Of a DNA stretch of 64,000 bases, positions 61,201 to 64,000 are shown piece by piece; positions within the stretch are counted from its first letter, which is position 1, and each line of letters opens with the position of its first letter. Source of the stretch: JAXMAF01 sp046350555 (GTDB taxonomy: Bacteria; Planctomycetota; Phycisphaerae; Phycisphaerales; SM1A02). The DNA lies in assembly GCA_046350555.1 (NCBI GenBank), contig JAXMAF010000005.1:372001-436000 (forward strand), read 5' to 3'. The notes beneath the pieces were generated by a model, which worked only from the letters and a program-made list of their open reading frames with translations, ran no database searches and was not told the DNA's origin. Made by a program: the position numbers and the translations under genes.

Positions 61201-61783
61201 ACTCGTCGGTGAGGCCCGGGCGATCCGGCTGGGTCTTCCGGGCGCGAAGGGTGAGCGTGACGATCGGGACGTCGTCGATCTCGACCGGCTTCATGACCCA
61301 GCTCGCGACGCCGGGTGGCACGAGATCCTTGTTTTCCTCGAGTTTCTTGAGCAGTCGCACGAGGGACCGCTCGCGATCCTCGCCGACGTGGAAGCGCACC
61401 GTCACGATGGCCGAGTCGGCGCGCGACATCGAGTAGACGTACTCGACGCCATCGATCTGAAAGAGCACACGCTCCAGCGGCGTGGTGACGAGCCGTTCGA
61501 TCTCCTGCGCCGAGAGGCCCGGCGCTGAGACCGAGATGTCGGCGAGCGGCACGACGATCTGGGGGTCCTCCTCGCGCGGCGTGACGACGAGCGCCGCGGC
61601 GCCGACGGCGAACGAGACGACCAACAGGATCAGCGAAAGGTTGGAGTGCAGGAACGTCCGGACGATCCCGTTCAGCCAGTTGGCTTCGAGCCGTGCGCCG
61701 TCGGCGCCATCGCGGTCCTCGCCGCGACGACCGTCGTGCCCGGCATTGGACGACGATGTCGCCATCGGTGCGGGGTCCGCCAT
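58250..61783 (-). CDS. RND-family efflux pump permease (AcrB/CzcA-like)
   Basis: About 1177 codons, twelve predicted helices with two large periplasmic loops; proton-driven export. First helix LSLILLVVSFAVGAAALVV, then TPREEDPQIVVPLADI, a central helix bundle with LILSLGLLVDDPIVDVENIARHF (the conserved DD pair in TM4), and a C-terminal bundle SGIVTRQSIILVDFIHHSIERG. Between about 59283 and 59172 the protein is read in another frame; restoring that frame gives ALTAAQIGVGHAPNERQPL, so two compensating indels are present. ATG 61783 follows the HlyD stop by 4 nt. The last bases lie in repeat copy 5. Substrate unknown. Confidence 0.92.
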   Translation of the reverse strand: MADPAPMATSSSNAGHDGRRGEDRDGADGARLEANWLNGIVRTFLHSNLSLILLVVSFAVGAAALVVTPREEDPQIVVPLADISVSAPGLSAQEIERLVTTPLERVLFQIDGVEYVYSMSRADSAIVTVRFHVGEDRERSLVRLLKKLEENKDLVPPGVASWVMKPVEIDDVPIVTLTLRARKTQPDRPGLTDEFELRRVAEELAARLATVAETSRVSVVGGAPRTITAYLDREALAGRGLSILDVQRAVQASNLSMPAGAIERMDAAIAVRAGSVIRDGRDLGRIVVGAKDERPVLLEEVARIEDGPVERTTYVRHGWGPARGFDAHRHAAGTMLDGSARDEGASDAVPAVTIAIAKKKGANAVHVAEAILGEAERLRAEVVSEDIDRVVTRNSGLTADEKVSELVEGLWVAILIVVALLTIGLGWREALVVAVAVPVVFGLTLAVNLLAGYTINRVTLFALILSLGLLVDDPIVDVENIARHFGLRRKATRAITLEAVSEIRPPLIAATLAVIASFLPLFFITGMMGPYMRPMALNVPVTMVMSMVVAFTITPWLAYHVLRRRDWANGAAHGGAAAGAGAREDEYAAAHRSLQYRLLRPMLQPLLRSRALAWSFLAFVAALTAGAAMLAALRDVPLKMLPFDNKAEILLLVDADEGTTLERTDAVIRDLEAALATIPEATDFTSYVGAPSPMDFNGLVRHYYLRNFPHQGEIRVNLVGKKSRKDASHTLGLRERDALAAIAARSGARLKIVELPPGPPVIDTIAAEIYGRDDRTYRDLSDAAELVKARLAREPGVVEPDDVVEARRTELVFTPDQEKAAIHGVSVAEIAETVRARSPPPRSASDTPRTSASRSRSWPACPAPTDRAARTSRVQVKGAKDQLVPLAEIGRWDARPAEQTIYHKNLRRVAYVFAETAGRPPADVVVDVMADRAEAPPAGAPDVERTAGGWLAGTAPRALAERSHLRPGGGIRWGVADGTTVVWSGEGEWKITLDVFRDLGLAFAAALVMIYVLLVAQTGSFVIPVVVMLSIPLTMVGIMPGFWLLGIVTGRSVGGHVDTTFFTATAMIGMIALSGIVTRQSIILVDFIHHSIERGRPFMDAVIEAGAVRLRPILLVVAAAMLSAIPITIDPIFSGLAWALIFGLCASTVFTLFVVPVVYWMLYRNVPGHGAIAARSD

Positions 61784-61787
61784 CGGC

Positions 61788-62927
61788 CTACCGCCCTCTC
61801 CCGCCGGCCGCGGTCGTCTTGGTCGCATCCGCGTCGACCACCACCCATTCGCCCGCGGCCAGCCCCGAGAGCACCTCGACCTCGTCGCCGACGATCCGCC
61901 CCAGCCGTGTGGCGCGGCGCTGGCGCATTCCATCGACCGCGACGTCGACGCAATCCAGTTGGCCCACGGTCCGCACGGCGGCGCTCGGGATGAGCAGCAC
62001 CTCCTCCTCGCCCACGGGGATCGAGAGGCGGCCGAACATCCCGGAGTACGCGCCTTCCGGACATGGGCCGGTGACCTTCACCTGAAACGTGCGGCTCGTC
62101 GACTCCGCTTCGGGCACGATCTCGCTCACGGTGCCGGCGCACGCATGATCGAGCATGTCGACCTTGACCGACACCGATTGGCCCACGCGCAGCCTCCGCG
62201 AGAGCGACTCGCGCACGCTCGCGACGAGCTGCATGCGCGTCGGGTCGAGCAGGGTGACGACCACCTGTCCCGGCGAGACGGTGTCGCCCGTGTCCACCCG
62301 CTTGTCCACGACGACGCCATCGATCGTGCTGCGGATCGTGGCGTATTCCAGGATGGTGCGGGCTTCCGTCCGGGCCTGCTCCAGGCGGGCGAGGTTGGCG
62401 TCCGCGCCCTTCAGCGCGTTGACCGCCCGCTCCATCTCGATGCCCGAGAGGGCACCCTTGTCGAACGCCGAGCGAGCTCGCGACTCCTCGAGCCTCGCCT
62501 GATCGAGCGCGGCCTGCGCCTGCGCGACGGCCGATTCGCTCTGCGCCAGGCGGGCCCCGAGGTCGGTCTCCTCGAGGCGCACGAGCACGTCGCCCGTGGC
62601 GACCTTCCTTCCGGCGATCACGTCGGCCTCGATCACGCGGGCCAGGAGCCGCGAGGCCAGCTCGACGCGGTGCACCGGCTGGATGGTGCCGATGGCGGTC
62701 TCCTCGAGCGGCATCGTTCGATGGACAACCTCGACGAGCCTGCCATCGCCGACGGCCCGGCCGATCGGGCCGGAACGGCCGCGCGCTGCGGTGCGGTCGT
62801 CGACCTTCGATCCGAAGGTTCCCGTCAGCCAGAGCATGAGCACCACCACGCCGACGACGAAGGCCACGGCCACGAGCGAGGTCGCGATCCAGCGAAGGAA
62901 GCGGACGTGTTTCGTGGGCTCGGTCAC
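61788..62927 (-). CDS. RND efflux periplasmic adaptor (HlyD/AcrA family)
   Basis: 379 residues. N-terminal membrane anchor (WIATSLVAVAFVVGVVVLMLWL), then ELASRLLARVIEADVIAGRKV with VLVRLEETDLGARLAQSESA (lipoyl half and coiled-coil hairpin), TIRSTIDGVVVDKRVDTGDTVSPGQ (second lipoyl half), and beta-barrel/membrane-proximal domains ending VLSGLAAGEWVVVDADAT. It bridges the RND permease to an outer-membrane channel, which is not encoded in the window. GTG 62927 is the start; no ribosome-binding site is seen. It forms an operon with the RND gene. Confidence 0.93.
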   Translation of the reverse strand: MTEPTKHVRFLRWIATSLVAVAFVVGVVVLMLWLTGTFGSKVDDRTAARGRSGPIGRAVGDGRLVEVVHRTMPLEETAIGTIQPVHRVELASRLLARVIEADVIAGRKVATGDVLVRLEETDLGARLAQSESAVAQAQAALDQARLEESRARSAFDKGALSGIEMERAVNALKGADANLARLEQARTEARTILEYATIRSTIDGVVVDKRVDTGDTVSPGQVVVTLLDPTRMQLVASVRESLSRRLRVGQSVSVKVDMLDHACAGTVSEIVPEAESTSRTFQVKVTGPCPEGAYSGMFGRLSIPVGEEEVLLIPSAAVRTVGQLDCVDVAVDGMRQRRATRLGRIVGDEVEVLSGLAAGEWVVVDADATKTTAAGGRGR

Positions 62928-63229
62928 GTGTGGAGAGGGACGGATCGCGGCGCTGGCGAGGGCGCCCTGGGGGCGGCGCGCTTCGCGAGCCCTTCAGAGG
63001 CGCTGAACCATGCACGGGTTCCGCGACGTGCAAGGTACCGTGAAGCGGATCGGGCGCGCGAGCCGGGCCGAATCCGCCAACCGCCACACGGGCTCGTCGC
63101 GGCGCGGCGCCTCAAGGGGACCCCGCCGCGCGGCAGCGTCCGGCTTCTCCGGGCGCAGCCTGCGCACGTGCACCGGTTGGCGCACTCCGCGCGCGAAGGG
63201 CCCGGCGGGCGATCGCTACGATCAAGCCG
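62928..63229. other. 302-bp divergent intergenic region
   Basis: Lies between the HlyD gene (minus) and the lipoprotein gene (plus). No credible gene is seen. On the minus strand TACCTT near 63030 is a possible -10 for the efflux operon; on the plus strand TACGAT at 63217-63222 serves the lipoprotein. Confidence 0.45.
63217..63222 (+). promoter_or_regulatory. Candidate -10 element (TACGAT), leaderless start
   Basis: TACGAT, then 7 nt, then GTG 63230; it fixes the start of the terminal lipoprotein gene. Confidence 0.5.
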
Positions 63230-64000
63230 GTGTGCGCGCTTCGCATCGCTCTCCGGATCGCATGGCTTGTCGCCGCGGGCGTGGTGGCGGGGTGCGGCCG
63301 GGGCGAACCCGTTCGCGCGACGGTGGCGCCGGGCGATTCGCACGTTTCACGAGGTTCGACCCCATCGACGGCCGCTGCGCGCTTGTCGGTTCCGCGCGAT
63401 GGGGCGGACTTGGCGAGTGTCGCAACTCGCGGCGCGCCCGACGCGTCGAGCGGGTCGGGCGCGGTCCAAGGCCCACCCGACGCGCCGCACGTGCTGCTCC
63501 ACCCCGGTGGCGGCGATCCGCGGTCGTGCACCTGCCAGTGGGCGAAGGAGCACAACGGATGGTGCGATCGCTGTCGCGTCGGCTACGTCGGCGGCGTCGC
63601 GGTGCGATCCGAACTCCTCTTCGAGACGCTCGATCCGCACGGCCACGTGATCGGCCACGAGTCGATCACCTGTCCGAATTGCCTGGCGGCGATCGCCTGT
63701 GATGGCTGGTGCGTCGATTGCCGGATCGGCTGGCAGAATGGGCTCGCCTGGATGACCCGCATCACGTGGGTCTTCTCGAAGGGCGAGGTGGCGACCGCGT
63801 CGACGCCGCTCTGCGCGGCGTGCCGGGCCAGGGTGGACGCCGCAACGACCGCGGAGGGGACCGGTGTGTCGGGCCGGGGGCTCGGCCAGGATGGAGGCGG
63901 GGCGACGGAGCGCGGCGCCTGGTGTCCGGCGTGCGGTGGGGGCGTCGTGGGTCGAATCTTCTTCCGCGACCGGGAATTGCTTGCCGAGGCGGCGAGGCAA
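63230..64000 (+). CDS. Cysteine-rich lipoprotein of unknown function (3' end outside window)
   Basis: An open frame of 257 codons runs to the window edge without a stop. The GTG start gives a short lipoprotein signal (ALRIALRIAWLVAAGVVAGC, lipobox VVAGC). The mature part begins with a Ser/Ala/Gly-rich linker, then a Cys-rich region: DPRSCTCQWAKEHNGWCDRC, ITCPNCLAAIACDGWCVDC, PLCAACRARVD and WCPACGGGVVGRIFF, i.e. repeated CxxC pairs suggesting zinc ribbons or metal/haem binding. HNGWCDRCRVGYVGG and DGWCVDCRIGWQNG are internally similar, indicating a duplication. Family not recognised. Divergent from the efflux operon. Confidence 0.75.
   Translation, partial: MCALRIALRIAWLVAAGVVAGCGRGEPVRATVAPGDSHVSRGSTPSTAAARLSVPRDGADLASVATRGAPDASSGSGAVQGPPDAPHVLLHPGGGDPRSCTCQWAKEHNGWCDRCRVGYVGGVAVRSELLFETLDPHGHVIGHESITCPNCLAAIACDGWCVDCRIGWQNGLAWMTRITWVFSKGEVATASTPLCAACRARVDAATTAEGTGVSGRGLGQDGGGATERGAWCPACGGGVVGRIFFRDRELLAEAARQ

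Noticed and set aside
1..64000. tRNA genes, rRNA genes, CRISPR arrays, IS elements or prophage
   Set aside because: No T-loop/anticodon arrangement, regular direct-repeat array, transposase or integrase motif was found on either strand.

Overview
The window is about 70% G+C and looks like a planctomycete of the class Phycisphaerae. The clues are a secreted cysteine-rich protein carrying a dockerin-like tail (NGADLGILLANWG), two separate hopanoid genes (hpnH and shc), few Shine-Dalgarno sequences, and a vegetative gene order unlike Proteobacteria. No transposase, integrase, phage gene, CRISPR array, rRNA or tRNA was seen. The assignment is inference from gene content only.

Layout. 0-6 kb: 3' end of hpnH, an RdgC-like gene, trpF overlapping a rhomboid protease, and citrate synthase. 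6-13.4 kb: an amino-acid ABC transporter, pgi, a region of unknown function, a tyrosine-phosphatase-like gene and a GT39 glycosyltransferase. Apart from the intact ABC ATPase, these are all full length but interrupted by many small frameshifts. 13.5-22 kb: an FHA-GspE/PilB fusion ATPase, a hairpin-rich intergenic stretch, sod, a ThiD2-ThiE fusion, an MBL hydrolase, rpsG, rpsL, rnhA and a lone atpG. 22-29 kb: a rhodanese-like lipoprotein, a DsbD-N protein, a redoxin, dnaN, rpsI, rplM and a CPBP protease. 29-40 kb: a histone-H1-like-tailed SnoaL protein, then a seven-gene chemosensory operon. 40-50 kb: prpD, a K+ channel, a fatty-acid desaturase, a membrane protein, DUF3300, DUF2950, and the cysteine-rich secreted protein. 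50-64 kb: fbp, thiolase, a FIST protein divergent from shc, an RluA-type synthase, a TolB-like propeller, an RND/HlyD efflux pair, and the start of a cysteine-rich lipoprotein.

The most interesting system is the operon at 30276-40018. It is gene-for-gene a Wsp pathway (WspA-B-C-D-E-F), with ATGA-type stop/start overlaps at every junction after wspB. The terminal WspR response regulator, however, has kept its receiver and stalk and has exchanged its GGDEF domain for an RsbU/SpoIIE-type PP2C phosphatase. The predicted output is protein dephosphorylation (partner switching) instead of c-di-GMP.

Two genome-scale signals also stand out. First, a roughly 108-bp intergenic repeat with imperfect terminal inverted repeats is present six times. 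It always lies downstream of a gene and in that gene's orientation, and in three convergent pairs its end coincides with the neighbouring stop codon. Second, a TACNNT (-10-like) motif sits 5-10 nt before the start codon of more than a dozen genes, which points to widespread leaderless transcription. Frameshifts recur in several genes, often densely clustered, so consensus errors in the assembly must be excluded before any gene is called a pseudogene.
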